Below, in pieces: positions 18,501 through 26,260 of a stretch of 35,437 nt of DNA. Location of the stretch: the NCBI GenBank assembly GCA_905479745.1, contig CAJQNO010000106.1, positions 1 to 35,437 of the forward strand. Reading direction: 5' to 3'. This stretch comes from an uncultured Flavobacteriaceae bacterium (GTDB lineage: Bacteria; Bacteroidota; Bacteroidia; Flavobacteriales; Flavobacteriaceae). Every line of letters starts with the position of its first letter. Position 1 is the stretch's first letter. The notes under the pieces were generated by a model. The model was not told the origin of the DNA, searched no databases, and saw only the letters and a program-made list of their open reading frames with translations. A program made the translations under genes and the position numbers.

Positions 18501-18800
18501 TTAAGGTTCGAATTCGTACTCTCGTTCTACCCTGCAAATTCTTGTTCTATACCAGCGATACCACTGTTTTCTACCAAGGTGCTGAGCCTCTAAATGTTCC
18601 AGGTTTTGCTTCCAGTTTTTTATGTCTTCCAAACTCTCCCAATAGCTTATGGTGATCCCAAGGTCTTCCCTGGCACTTTCAAACCCAAGATAGCCGGGCT
18701 GTTTTTTGGCAAGGTTTTCCATTTTAATGGCCATTTCCTGATAGCCTTCGGTATTATTTGAAAGTAGGCTGGTAAAGATGACTGCGTAATACGGTTTCAT
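18501..18800 (-). CDS. Antibiotic biosynthesis monooxygenase (ABM) domain protein
   Basis: This small 99-residue protein has the ferredoxin-like ABM/dimeric alpha-beta barrel pattern: YYAVIFTSLLSN, MENLAKKQPGYLGFESARED and ISYWESLEDIKNWKQN. Members include quinol monooxygenases and haem-degrading enzymes; the pattern here fits the general family and does not fix a substrate. It follows the isoaspartyl peptidase by 6 bp and is probably co-transcribed with it. The C-terminal segment RKQWYRWYRTRICRVEREYEF is Trp/Tyr/Arg-rich, as in many stand-alone flavobacterial members. Confidence 0.8.
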   Translation of the reverse strand: MKPYYAVIFTSLLSNNTEGYQEMAIKMENLAKKQPGYLGFESAREDLGITISYWESLEDIKNWKQNLEHLEAQHLGRKQWYRWYRTRICRVEREYEFEP

Positions 18801-18806
18801 AGAAAA

Positions 18807-19862
18807 CTATTCCTTATAGATACCAATGATAAGTTCTCCCTTGGCGTTCATATGCGCTCGATACATGCCGGCTGTATTGAATTCCATCGCAACATTGCCA
18901 TCCTTATCTATGGCCACAATACCTCCGTCACCGCCTAGTTCAGGAACTTTTTTCTGAATTACTTCTGAAGCGGCTTCCTGCAGGCTTACCCCTTTATATT
19001 CCATCATGGCCGAAATATCATGGGCCACCATGGCTCTGATAAAATATTCACCCCATCCTGTGGAAGAAACGGCACAAGTTGCGTTGTTGGCATAGGTTCC
19101 GGCCCCAATGATGGGAGCATCACCTATGCGGTTCCAGCGTTTATTGGTCATACCTCCGGTTGAAGTCCCGGCGGCCAAATTTCCATTTTTGTCAAGGGCC
19201 GCACATCCAACAGTCCCGAACTTAGAGTTTTTTATAAAAGGATCTTCAATCACGGAAATCTTGTTCTCACTTTCTCTTTTCTTAACGTTTTGAAGAGATT
19301 GAAATCTTCTTTCAGTATAGAAGTACATAGGATCCACCAACTCAAAACCTCTTTCCGCAGCAAAAACTTCGGCTCCCTTTCCGCTTAGCATTACGTGGGG
19401 AGAATTATTCATTACCTCCAGTGCAAGATCGATTGGGTTTTTTATCCTGGTAACTCCTGCTACCGCGCCTGCATTAAGTGTGGCCCCATCCATGACAGAG
19501 GCATCCAGCTCGTTGGTTTCTTCGTGTGTGAAGACCGCTCCCTTTCCGGCGTTGAACAGGGGAGAGTCCTCCATGACATTTATTGTTTTAGTAACTGCTT
19601 CCATAGCCGTACCACCTCTGGCAAGGATATCGTGTCCCACGCGAATTGCTTCTTCCAGTTTTGCCTTATATGCATCCTCCAGGGAATCGCTCATATTCTT
19701 TTTCAAAATGGTCCCGGCACCGCCGTGAATTACGATACCGAACGTTGATGCGTTTTCTACGGATTTTTCGGAAGGATCTGGGCCATTTTTGGCCGCTTTT
19801 TTATCGTTTTCGCAGCTCAAAATCAATAAAACAACACATAAAAGTGAAAAAATTTTAGCCAT
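18807..19862 (-). CDS. Isoaspartyl peptidase / plant-type L-asparaginase lipoprotein
   Basis: This Ntn-hydrolase cleaves itself to expose a nucleophilic Thr and then hydrolyses isoaspartyl dipeptides or asparagine. I start it at 19862 (351 residues), giving the lipoprotein signal MAKIFSLLCVVLLILSC; an ATG at 19898 would add 12 residues before it. The precursor shows FGIVIHGGAGTI, GGTAMEAVTKTI and NAGKGAVF. The cleavage site is SKFG|TVGCAALD with Thr217. Substrate residues follow in STGGMTNKRWNRIGDAPIIG. A lipid-anchored export form is common in Bacteroidota. It is divergent from the CAP gene across a 203-bp gap holding a perfect palindrome. Confidence 0.92.
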   Translation of the reverse strand: MAKIFSLLCVVLLILSCENDKKAAKNGPDPSEKSVENASTFGIVIHGGAGTILKKNMSDSLEDAYKAKLEEAIRVGHDILARGGTAMEAVTKTINVMEDSPLFNAGKGAVFTHEETNELDASVMDGATLNAGAVAGVTRIKNPIDLALEVMNNSPHVMLSGKGAEVFAAERGFELVDPMYFYTERRFQSLQNVKKRESENKISVIEDPFIKNSKFGTVGCAALDKNGNLAAGTSTGGMTNKRWNRIGDAPIIGAGTYANNATCAVSSTGWGEYFIRAMVAHDISAMMEYKGVSLQEAASEVIQKKVPELGGDGGIVAIDKDGNVAMEFNTAGMYRAHMNAKGELIIGIYKE

Positions 19863-19961
19863 GACACATTTTTTATCTGAATTCCGAAGATACCACAAAA
19901 ACCAATGTTTTCCGAAGGAGAACCCTATTTAATAATCAATTATTTCTTACACATATTGTGT

Positions 19962-19977
19962 ATTTCATCGATGAAAT
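19962..19977. promoter_or_regulatory. 16-bp perfect palindrome, possible operator
   Basis: ATTTCATCGATGAAAT reads identically on both strands. It lies in the 203-bp region between the divergent isoaspartyl peptidase and CAP lipoprotein genes. Its size suits a dimeric regulator, but no regulator is identified and AT-rich DNA yields some palindromes by chance. Confidence 0.4.
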
Positions 19978-20002
19978 GCATAAAAAATAGGTTGAAATAC
20001 AC

Positions 20003-20029
20003 TTTTGTATGATTTTTTTTCTATATTTG
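20003..20029 (+). promoter_or_regulatory. Candidate promoter of CAP lipoprotein gene
   Basis: TATATTTG at 20022-20029 fits the Bacteroidota -7 element TAnnTTTG perfectly, 36 bp before the ATG at 20066. The only nearby TTTTG (20003-20007) is 14 nt upstream, closer than the usual spacing, so the -33 element is uncertain. Confidence 0.45.
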
Positions 20030-20065
20030 TCCAGCATCATGCCCCAAATTTGATGCCCCCCGCTT

Positions 20066-20569
20066 ATGAAACTTGTAAAATACAGCCTACTGGCTATGGT
20101 ATTTTTTACTACCATAGTGTCGTGTTCTAAAGACGAAACGGTAGTTGTCGAAGAGGCAAACTACTCCATTGACCTTAACCTTGCCATGGAAACCGATTGG
20201 GAAATGGCAAATGCCATTCTCACTCTGGTAAACCAACACCGAGAATCACTGGGATTACCTGCATTAAAAAGAGATCAAACGTATGCATCGGCTTACGCGG
20301 TTGAGCATACACAGTACATGATCCAAAAATCGAAACTAAGCCATGATAATTTTGGTGTTCGCTCTCAGGGTCTTAAAGACAGGGGTGCCACGATCGTTGG
20401 TGAGAATGTGGCCTACGGTTACAACACTGCCGAAGATGTGGTAAATGCCTGGTTGAATAGTCCCGGACACAGAAAGATCATCGAAGGATTGTTTACACAT
20501 TCAGGATTTGGGATCATTCCCAACGGAAGAGGAGATTACTATTTTACTCAGCTCTTCTATAGAAAATAG
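20066..20569 (+). CDS. CAP-domain (SCP/PR1) lipoprotein
   Basis: This 167-residue secreted lipoprotein has a signal peptide ending at TTIVSC (Cys20). The CAP domain fills residues about 50-167: LVNQHRESLGLPAL, the His of SAYAVEHTQYM, LSHDNFGVRSQ, VGENVAYGYNTAEDVV, AWLNSPGHRKII and the terminal YYFTQLFYRK. The His/Glu cavity residues of the family are present. Bacterial CAP proteins have varied or unknown roles, so no reaction is assigned. It is separated by only 63 bp from the dioxygenase gene downstream, a gap that contains a long hairpin. Confidence 0.9.
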   Translation: MKLVKYSLLAMVFFTTIVSCSKDETVVVEEANYSIDLNLAMETDWEMANAILTLVNQHRESLGLPALKRDQTYASAYAVEHTQYMIQKSKLSHDNFGVRSQGLKDRGATIVGENVAYGYNTAEDVVNAWLNSPGHRKIIEGLFTHSGFGIIPNGRGDYYFTQLFYRK

Positions 20570-20594
20570 CACTACTTTTTTTATAAGTTCTCCA

Positions 20595-20634
20595 ATTGCC
20601 GTATTTTTATGAATTAACATAAAGATACGGCAAT
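20595..20634 (+). promoter_or_regulatory. 17-bp hairpin enclosing the dioxygenase start codon
   Basis: The arms 20595-20611 (ATTGCCGTATTTTTATG) and 20618-20634 (CATAAAGATACGGCAAT) pair over 17 positions with a single G-U, around a 6-nt AATTAA loop. The 3' arm includes the first two bases of the ATG at 20633. In RNA it would hide the translation start; in DNA it is a long operator-like dyad. No T-run follows, so it is not a standard terminator. Confidence 0.7.
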
Positions 20635-21172
20635 GGCTATTCCAAAACCTTTCAATTTAACCCAATGGGTTGACGAAAACAGAGACCTTCTGAAACCTCC
20701 TGTAGGCAATAAGAATTTATACAAAGACGCCGAAGACTACATAGTTATGGTAGTAGCAGGTCCCAATGCCAGAAAGGATTATCACTATAATGAAACCGAA
20801 GAACTTTTTTATCAGCTTGAAGGAAATATAGAAGTAATAATACAGGAAGACGGGGAGCGTAAGGTTATGAAACTTGGGCCTGGCGATATGTATCTTCATC
20901 CGGCTAAAGTTCCGCATTCTCCCTCGAGAAGTGCAGGATCCATAGGTCTGGTTGTTGAACGTAAGCGTACTGATCTGGAAGCCAAGGACGGGCTATTATG
21001 GTTTTGCGACAACTGCAATAACAAATTACACGAGGTGTATTTTCCGCTGCACGATATAGAAAAAGATTTTCTGAAACACTTTAAAGAGTTCTACGGTTCG
21101 AAAGAACTCCGTACCTGTGATAATTGCGGAACGGTGATGGAAGCCGATGAACGCTTTGTAAGCAAAGACTAA
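20633..21172 (+). CDS. nbaC: 3-hydroxyanthranilate 3,4-dioxygenase
   Basis: This Fe(II) cupin enzyme opens the ring of 3-hydroxyanthranilate in the kynurenine route from tryptophan to quinolinate/NAD or to degradation. The 179-residue protein has the three metal ligands His51, Glu57 and His95 (YHYNETEELFY, HPAKVPHSP). It also has the bacterial-type rubredoxin-like site C125xxC128 and C162xxC165 (FCDNCNN, TCDNCGT) that distinguishes it from short eukaryotic forms. Its start codon lies inside a 17-bp hairpin, suggesting translational or operator control. The aldehyde dehydrogenase gene follows after 235 bp, perhaps with its own promoter. Confidence 0.95.
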   Translation: MAIPKPFNLTQWVDENRDLLKPPVGNKNLYKDAEDYIVMVVAGPNARKDYHYNETEELFYQLEGNIEVIIQEDGERKVMKLGPGDMYLHPAKVPHSPSRSAGSIGLVVERKRTDLEAKDGLLWFCDNCNNKLHEVYFPLHDIEKDFLKHFKEFYGSKELRTCDNCGTVMEADERFVSKD

Positions 21173-21344
21173 TACACAAGAAAATTTTTCGGGAACAACC
21201 GCATCCAATTTAAGTGTTTACGAAATGATACCGTAATCAATACGGATTGTTAGGACGTAAGCACTTCCGAGTTTGGATTTATTCATCTAAAAGAATGCGT
21301 GGATTTCATAAGACCTAATAATGTGATGAATCCTATACTTATGG

Positions 21345-21375
21345 TTTCTAATTACACTTGGAATACGTAACTTCG
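21345..21375 (+). promoter_or_regulatory. Candidate promoter of aldehyde dehydrogenase gene
   Basis: TTTC (21345-21348), 19 nt, then TAACTTCG (21368-21375) resembles TTTG-N19-TAnnTTTG with one mismatch in each element. It lies 32 bp before the ATG at 21408. This is a weak consensus match. Confidence 0.3.
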
Positions 21376-21407
21376 CAGGTATAAATTCAGCAATAAAATT
21401 ATAACAT

Positions 21408-22961
21408 ATGTTAACTGCAACAACTTCCTTTGGAATAGAAGAAGCGCTTGAACAATTAGGCGTTGAAGAAGTAAATTATGGAACTTCCACTGGAACAAAA
21501 TGGATGCCCGGAGGCGAAACCATCTCGTCCTATTCTCCCGTAGATGGAAAGCTTATAGGAAAAGTAACTACAACCACCAGAGAAGATTACGAACAAATGA
21601 TGTCTACTGCCCTCGAGGCTTTTAAAGTCTGGCGTGTTATGCCAGCACCGCAACGCGGTGAGGTGGTAAGGCAATTTGGTGAAGAATTACGCAGATTGAA
21701 AGAACCACTAGGGAAACTTGTTTCTTACGAAATGGGAAAAAGCTATCAGGAAGGTCTTGGAGAAGTTCAGGAAATGATCGATATCTGCGATTTTGCCGTT
21801 GGTTTGTCAAGGCAATTGCATGGCCTTACCATGCACAGCGAACGGCCCGGTCATCGCATGTACGAACAATACCATCCGTTAGGCGTAGTTGGGATAATTT
21901 CGGCCTTTAATTTTCCTGTAGCTGTATGGAGTTGGAATACGGCCCTGGCCTGGATCTGTGGAGATGTATGTGTGTGGAAGCCAAGCGAAAAGGCGCCCTT
22001 ATGTGGGATTGCGTGCCAGAAGATCGCGGCTAAAGTATTTGCCGAGAACAACCTTCCTGAAGGGATCTCCTGTCTTATTAACGGAGATTACAAAGTAGGA
22101 GAATTTATGACAACCGATAAACGCGTCCCTCTAATCTCTGCTACAGGCTCGACCCGCATGGGTAAGATCGTTGGAAGAACAGTGGGCGAACGATTAGGAA
22201 AATCCTTATTGGAACTGGGAGGAAACAATGCTATCATCGTGACCCCGGATGCGGATATAAAGATGACGGTTATAGGAGCGGTTTTCGGAGCTGTGGGAAC
22301 CTGCGGACAACGATGTACCTCCACTCGAAGATTGATCATTCACGAAAGTATTTACGATAAGGTGAAAGATGCCCTGGTTGCAGCTTACGGGCAATTGAGC
22401 ATAGGTAACCCGCTTGATGAGAACAATCATGTAGGGCCTTTAATTGATAAGGATGCAGTTGCAATGTATGAGAATGCCTTACGCAAAGTTGTGGAAGAAG
22501 GAGGAAATCTGGTCGTAGAAGGCGGAGTGCTGGAAGGAGAAGGATATGAGAGCGGATGCTATGTTAAACCGGCAATTGCCGAAGCTCAAAACGATTTCGA
22601 GATTGTTCAGCATGAGACATTTGCTCCTGTTCTATATCTACTGAAATACAGTGGCGATGTAGAGAATGCCATCGATATTCAGAACGGAGTAGCCCAGGGA
22701 TTGTCCTCGGCTATCATGACCAATAACCTTCGCGAGGCCGAACGTTTCCTCAGCCATTCCGGAAGCGATTGTGGTATTGCCAATGTTAATATTGGTACCA
22801 GTGGCGCAGAGATCGGGGGAGCTTTTGGAGGTGAGAAAGAAACAGGAGGAGGACGCGAAAGTGGAAGTGACGCCTGGAAGATCTATATGAGACGACAAAC
22901 AAATACCATTAATTATACCACCGAATTACCATTAGCTCAAGGGATCAAATTCGACCTCTAA
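21408..22961 (+). CDS. ALDH7-type aldehyde dehydrogenase
   Basis: This 517-residue NAD(P)-dependent aldehyde dehydrogenase most resembles the antiquitin/ALDH7 group, whose members oxidise alpha-aminoadipate semialdehyde (piperideine-6-carboxylate) in lysine breakdown. Visible features: ISAFNFPVAVWSWN, KPSEKAPLCG for the cofactor, Glu269 in LLELGGNN, and the nucleophile Cys303 in GTCGQRCTSTRRL. The C-terminal GGAFGGEKETGGGRESGSD is typical of the group. Its position after the 3-hydroxyanthranilate dioxygenase suggests a possible role with aminomuconate semialdehyde, but that enzyme is normally of another ALDH family, so the substrate is left open. It ends at a strong terminator. Confidence 0.88.
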   Translation: MLTATTSFGIEEALEQLGVEEVNYGTSTGTKWMPGGETISSYSPVDGKLIGKVTTTTREDYEQMMSTALEAFKVWRVMPAPQRGEVVRQFGEELRRLKEPLGKLVSYEMGKSYQEGLGEVQEMIDICDFAVGLSRQLHGLTMHSERPGHRMYEQYHPLGVVGIISAFNFPVAVWSWNTALAWICGDVCVWKPSEKAPLCGIACQKIAAKVFAENNLPEGISCLINGDYKVGEFMTTDKRVPLISATGSTRMGKIVGRTVGERLGKSLLELGGNNAIIVTPDADIKMTVIGAVFGAVGTCGQRCTSTRRLIIHESIYDKVKDALVAAYGQLSIGNPLDENNHVGPLIDKDAVAMYENALRKVVEEGGNLVVEGGVLEGEGYESGCYVKPAIAEAQNDFEIVQHETFAPVLYLLKYSGDVENAIDIQNGVAQGLSSAIMTNNLREAERFLSHSGSDCGIANVNIGTSGAEIGGAFGGEKETGGGRESGSDAWKIYMRRQTNTINYTTELPLAQGIKFDL

Positions 22962-22980
22962 AAAGTTGATAACTACATAC

Positions 22981-23008
22981 AAACCGCCTCAACTGAGGCG
23001 GTTTTTTT
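22981..23008 (+). terminator. Intrinsic terminator after aldehyde dehydrogenase
   Basis: A perfect 10-bp stem AAACCGCCTC / GAGGCGGTTT (22981-22990, 22995-23004) with a 4-nt AACT loop is followed by a T-run. It stands 20 bp after the stop at 22961 and before the glycosidase gene. Confidence 0.92.
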
Positions 23009-23045
23009 GTTTAAAACCTTATCTTTAATATTTATACCGAAATTT

Positions 23046-24431
23046 ATGAAACGTAGAGATTTTGCAAAGAACATGGGCCTTGCAGGAGGAGTAGTTGGTC
23101 TTGGTTTGTTGTCGTCCTGCAACGACACCTCACAAAAAACTTCCGAAGAAATAGAAAGAGAATCCAGAGATGGCGTAAGCCCGGAACTTTCGGAGGCCAT
23201 GTATGCCAAGGCTTTAGACATTACCAGAGCGAAGGTACGAGGAGGAGCATCCGAACCATTTTTCAAAAAGCCATTTATCGATGCCGCGTTTTCTCCAAAT
23301 ATATTTCTGTGGGACACCTGCTTTATGTGCTGCTTTGCCAAATATCATATCGATGAACTACCCGTGTACCAGGCATTGGATAATTTTTACGAACAAATGG
23401 AGGAGGATGGGTATATCTGCCGCGAATACAGGCAGGATGGCAGGGCACTGTGGTCTAAAGAGCATCCTGTTTCGATCAACCCACCCTTACTCGCATTCGC
23501 CGAATGGGAGATCTTCAAGATCGCCAAGGACAGCGGACGCCTGAAAAAGGTTTACCCAACACTGAAAAAGAATTTCGAGTTTCATGTGAACAGATATATG
23601 ATGGGCGACGATCTTTTTTATGGAGATACTTTAGGGATGGGCATGGATAATATTCCGAGAGCTCCACGAGATTGGGAGCCGGAAACTGGCAATGGTCTAA
23701 CCCACCACGAATTGGGAGAACGTTTAGCCGCCATGAACGAATCTGCAGAAACAAAACTTCAGTACTTTATAGAGCAATACGTTGAAACTAAACAGGGGTT
23801 ATGGAATAAGCAGGCACGGTTGGTGGATTTTTCATCACAGATGGCCATGTTCTCTCTGCAACTTTCAGAGATCGCGAAAATAATCGGAAATGATAGCGAT
23901 ATAGAAGCCTTTATGGATATTCATGAACGAATTAAAACAGCGGTCAACGAGAAATGCTGGAACGACCAGGATAAATTCTATTACGACCTGGGGTACGATA
24001 AACAAGTTCCAAGAAGACATATTGGGATGTACTGGGCATTGCTGGGGAAGATCGTTCCCGAGGACAGGATGAAGCATTTCATTGAACACCTGCGCAATCC
24101 GGATGAATTTTATCGTAAAACTCCACTTCCTGCTCTTTCTGCGGCCGACCCCGATTATGTTGGTTGGGGTGATTACTGGTTAGGAGGTGTTTGGGCTCCT
24201 ACTGTGTATATGGTCCTTAAGGGCCTTACGGAAAACGGGGAAGACGATCTGGCCAGAGATCTGGCAAGCAAAGTGTACCGAAGTGTTGCCACGGTGTTTG
24301 AGGCCACAGGTACGTTTTGGGAAAATTATGCGCCGGACCTGGTTTCTTACGGTATGCCGGCCAAAAAAGATTTTTGCGGCTGGACGGCATTGATCCCCAT
24401 AGCCGTTTATAAAGAATACATTTTGGCTTAG
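23046..24431 (+). CDS. MGH1/GH63-like glycoside hydrolase, Tat lipoprotein
   Basis: I start this gene at ATG 23046 (461 residues); an upstream TTG at 23007 lies inside the terminator tail. The N-terminus MKRRDFAKNMGLAGG is a twin-arginine signal, and LLSSC provides a lipobox, so the enzyme folds before export and is lipid-anchored. The body looks like a six-hairpin (alpha/alpha)6 glycosidase of the mannosylglycerate-hydrolase/GH63/trehalase type: FLWDTCFMCCFAKYH, NINPPLLAF-like hairpins, the acidic MGMDNIPRAPRDWEPE, and GDYWLGGVWAPTVYMVLKGL. The substrate cannot be read from the sequence. Its stop overlaps the convergent phosphatase stop by 4 bp. Confidence 0.7.
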   Translation: MKRRDFAKNMGLAGGVVGLGLLSSCNDTSQKTSEEIERESRDGVSPELSEAMYAKALDITRAKVRGGASEPFFKKPFIDAAFSPNIFLWDTCFMCCFAKYHIDELPVYQALDNFYEQMEEDGYICREYRQDGRALWSKEHPVSINPPLLAFAEWEIFKIAKDSGRLKKVYPTLKKNFEFHVNRYMMGDDLFYGDTLGMGMDNIPRAPRDWEPETGNGLTHHELGERLAAMNESAETKLQYFIEQYVETKQGLWNKQARLVDFSSQMAMFSLQLSEIAKIIGNDSDIEAFMDIHERIKTAVNEKCWNDQDKFYYDLGYDKQVPRRHIGMYWALLGKIVPEDRMKHFIEHLRNPDEFYRKTPLPALSAADPDYVGWGDYWLGGVWAPTVYMVLKGLTENGEDDLARDLASKVYRSVATVFEATGTFWENYAPDLVSYGMPAKKDFCGWTALIPIAVYKEYILA

Positions 24432-25153
24432 TTTCGTCCCCCCTCTTCGGGATATAAGGTCCATACAGGATCGCTTTGCCATAGCGCTTTGCTGTCTGCA
24501 TCAAGGATGGATAGTGGCCCTTTAAAAGCGGCCCCTGTATCTACATTCCACACATTGGCTTTCTTCACCGGAACGGTCTCCCCAATACGAGTGACCGGGG
24601 TATGGCCAATATAGATCTCGGAGAATAATTTCAGGCGAAGTGGATAGAGGGGATCTTCGGGAGTTATATCAGTGTCCAGACCGCAAACCATCTCCCACAA
24701 AGTACGATCCCAGTAAACCAGATTAGGGTAGTACTCATGCTGTGGCCCATGCATATTGGTAAATCCGGCATGTAAGAACAATCTGTTCTTTTCATCTATA
24801 TAATAATTCTGAAGCGACTCAAAGAAAACAATATGCCTGTCGATCTCATCTTGTGTACAGTTAGCGTAACTATCTTTAGTTGCCTGCCCCCCATGTGCCA
24901 GCCACATTGGTTTTTCATCCTTATTTTTCAGAAAATCATATACCAGTTCGTCGTGATTTCCGCGAATGAACACACAGTTATGGGTATTGGAAAAATTCAG
25001 TAAAAAAGAAACGGTTTCAGCATTCTCACTCCATCCATCCACATAATCGCCTATAAAAACAAATCGATCATCAGCGCTCGGAACTACTTTTTCCAAAACC
25101 TGAATCAACCCTCGAAGGCCTCCGTGTATATCTCCTACTACTAATGTTCTCAT
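24428..25153 (-). CDS. PPP-family metallophosphoesterase (serine/threonine phosphatase type)
   Basis: This 241-residue calcineurin-like phosphoesterase has the full PPP signature: VVGDIHGGLRGL (8-17 region), FIGDYVDGWSEN and IRGNHDELVYDF. Later metal-ligand histidines are in LFLHAGFTN and IYIGHTPVTRIG. Such bacterial enzymes hydrolyse phosphoprotein or dinucleoside tetraphosphate substrates; which applies here is unknown. It is the last gene of a three-gene minus-strand operon, overlapping the zinc-ribbon gene by 4 bp, so it may act in the same membrane process as the SPFH protein. Confidence 0.9.
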   Translation of the reverse strand: MRTLVVGDIHGGLRGLIQVLEKVVPSADDRFVFIGDYVDGWSENAETVSFLLNFSNTHNCVFIRGNHDELVYDFLKNKDEKPMWLAHGGQATKDSYANCTQDEIDRHIVFFESLQNYYIDEKNRLFLHAGFTNMHGPQHEYYPNLVYWDRTLWEMVCGLDTDITPEDPLYPLRLKLFSEIYIGHTPVTRIGETVPVKKANVWNVDTGAAFKGPLSILDADSKALWQSDPVWTLYPEEGGRN

Positions 25154-26259
25154 CCCTGGCTGGCAAAATATACGATGACCGATAAGATAGCAACGATCAT
25201 TAGAACAAACAGGAATATCTTCCAGAACGAATAGGGTCGTTGACCCGAAAGCACGCCGGACTGTCCGTTCACAAAGAAATTATATCGTTTCCCGTTGTAT
25301 CGATATGCACTAATGTAAACGGGTAGAAGAATGTGTTTAAATGTTTGCTCGGTTAGGCGCATATCAATAGAGTGAATGCGCTGGGTATCCCCGCCTATAT
25401 CCCTTCGCGCCCAGCGATCGGCAATTCGCTCAGCTTCTTTCTCTGCGTCAAGATGTCCATCCTTTAACGGGATGGTATATTTTTCGGTTACAAATCCGGA
25501 CAGATAACTACTGTCGAAAGGCACCAATTTGCTCAGGTCCCAGCGAGCAACTTTTCTAGGGATCACCCCGGAGCGTTGCGTTGAAGCTTTTATAAGTGTA
25601 TCATCTACAAATCCGGAGATACTTCCACTTGCGGGAGTCCAACGTGTTCTCCGTTCCTGCCGCATACGGGTTACCGTTTTACCATTTACAGTGGTGGTAT
25701 AAGGCACCGAAACGTAGTAATAATCACCACGCTGCCCAACATAATTGGCATATAATTGTGCATCGAAAGTCCAATAGGGGGAATATAAACCCTTGGTATT
25801 CTGAGGGTCCAGACTCGCCTTTTTTAATTTGTTCGGGGCCCACCACAGGCCCTTAACCCATTTCTGGAAAATGCGATGTGCAGATTTCTGGTCTATTTGA
25901 AATGGCAGTACGGCACCCGGCAGGATCCATTCTTCTTTTTGGGCATCCTCTATGATCAATGGCGAATTACAATACACACAATGCAGGGATTTATAATGCT
26001 CTTGTATATGCTGATTGGCTCCGCAATTCTTGCATTGCAGCATTAAAATAGCCTGGCTATGCGAATGATGGCCCAGAGAATCGAGATAGGTGTTCAACTC
26101 GAGTTCCTGGAAACCCGATTCGTTAGGAGGGATTTGTTGAGAATAGCCACAATATTCACATTGCAACTCGGTGGTTCCCGGCGCATATAACATCTCTGCA
26201 CCGCAATTAATGCAGGACTTTTTTAATTCCGATTTTTTCTCTGCTGCTTCTTGCATCAT
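25150..26259 (-). CDS. TFIIB-type zinc-ribbon membrane protein
   Basis: This 369-residue protein has two N-terminal zinc ribbons: SCINCGAEM...QCEYCGY and LQCKNCGAN...LHCVYCNSPL. A middle domain with repeated Trp/Tyr (WVKGLWWAPNKL, YSPYWTFDAQLYANYVG) leads to a single C-terminal TM helix (FWKIFLFVLMIVAILSVIVYF), so it is tail-anchored with the ribbons in the cytosol. It overlaps the phosphatase by 4 bp and follows the SPFH gene by 1 bp. The pairing recalls the B. subtilis YdjG-YdjI genes of a PspA-associated membrane-stress operon; that comparison rests on remembered family architecture. No enzymatic motif is seen. Confidence 0.8.
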   Translation of the reverse strand: MMQEAAEKKSELKKSCINCGAEMLYAPGTTELQCEYCGYSQQIPPNESGFQELELNTYLDSLGHHSHSQAILMLQCKNCGANQHIQEHYKSLHCVYCNSPLIIEDAQKEEWILPGAVLPFQIDQKSAHRIFQKWVKGLWWAPNKLKKASLDPQNTKGLYSPYWTFDAQLYANYVGQRGDYYYVSVPYTTTVNGKTVTRMRQERRTRWTPASGSISGFVDDTLIKASTQRSGVIPRKVARWDLSKLVPFDSSYLSGFVTEKYTIPLKDGHLDAEKEAERIADRWARRDIGGDTQRIHSIDMRLTEQTFKHILLPVYISAYRYNGKRYNFFVNGQSGVLSGQRPYSFWKIFLFVLMIVAILSVIVYFASQG

Positions 26260-26260
26260 C

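Noticed and set aside
21173..21344. Riboswitch or small RNA in the gap after the dioxygenase gene
   Set aside because: I could not find a stable fold or known motif by eye; only a weak promoter match near its end.
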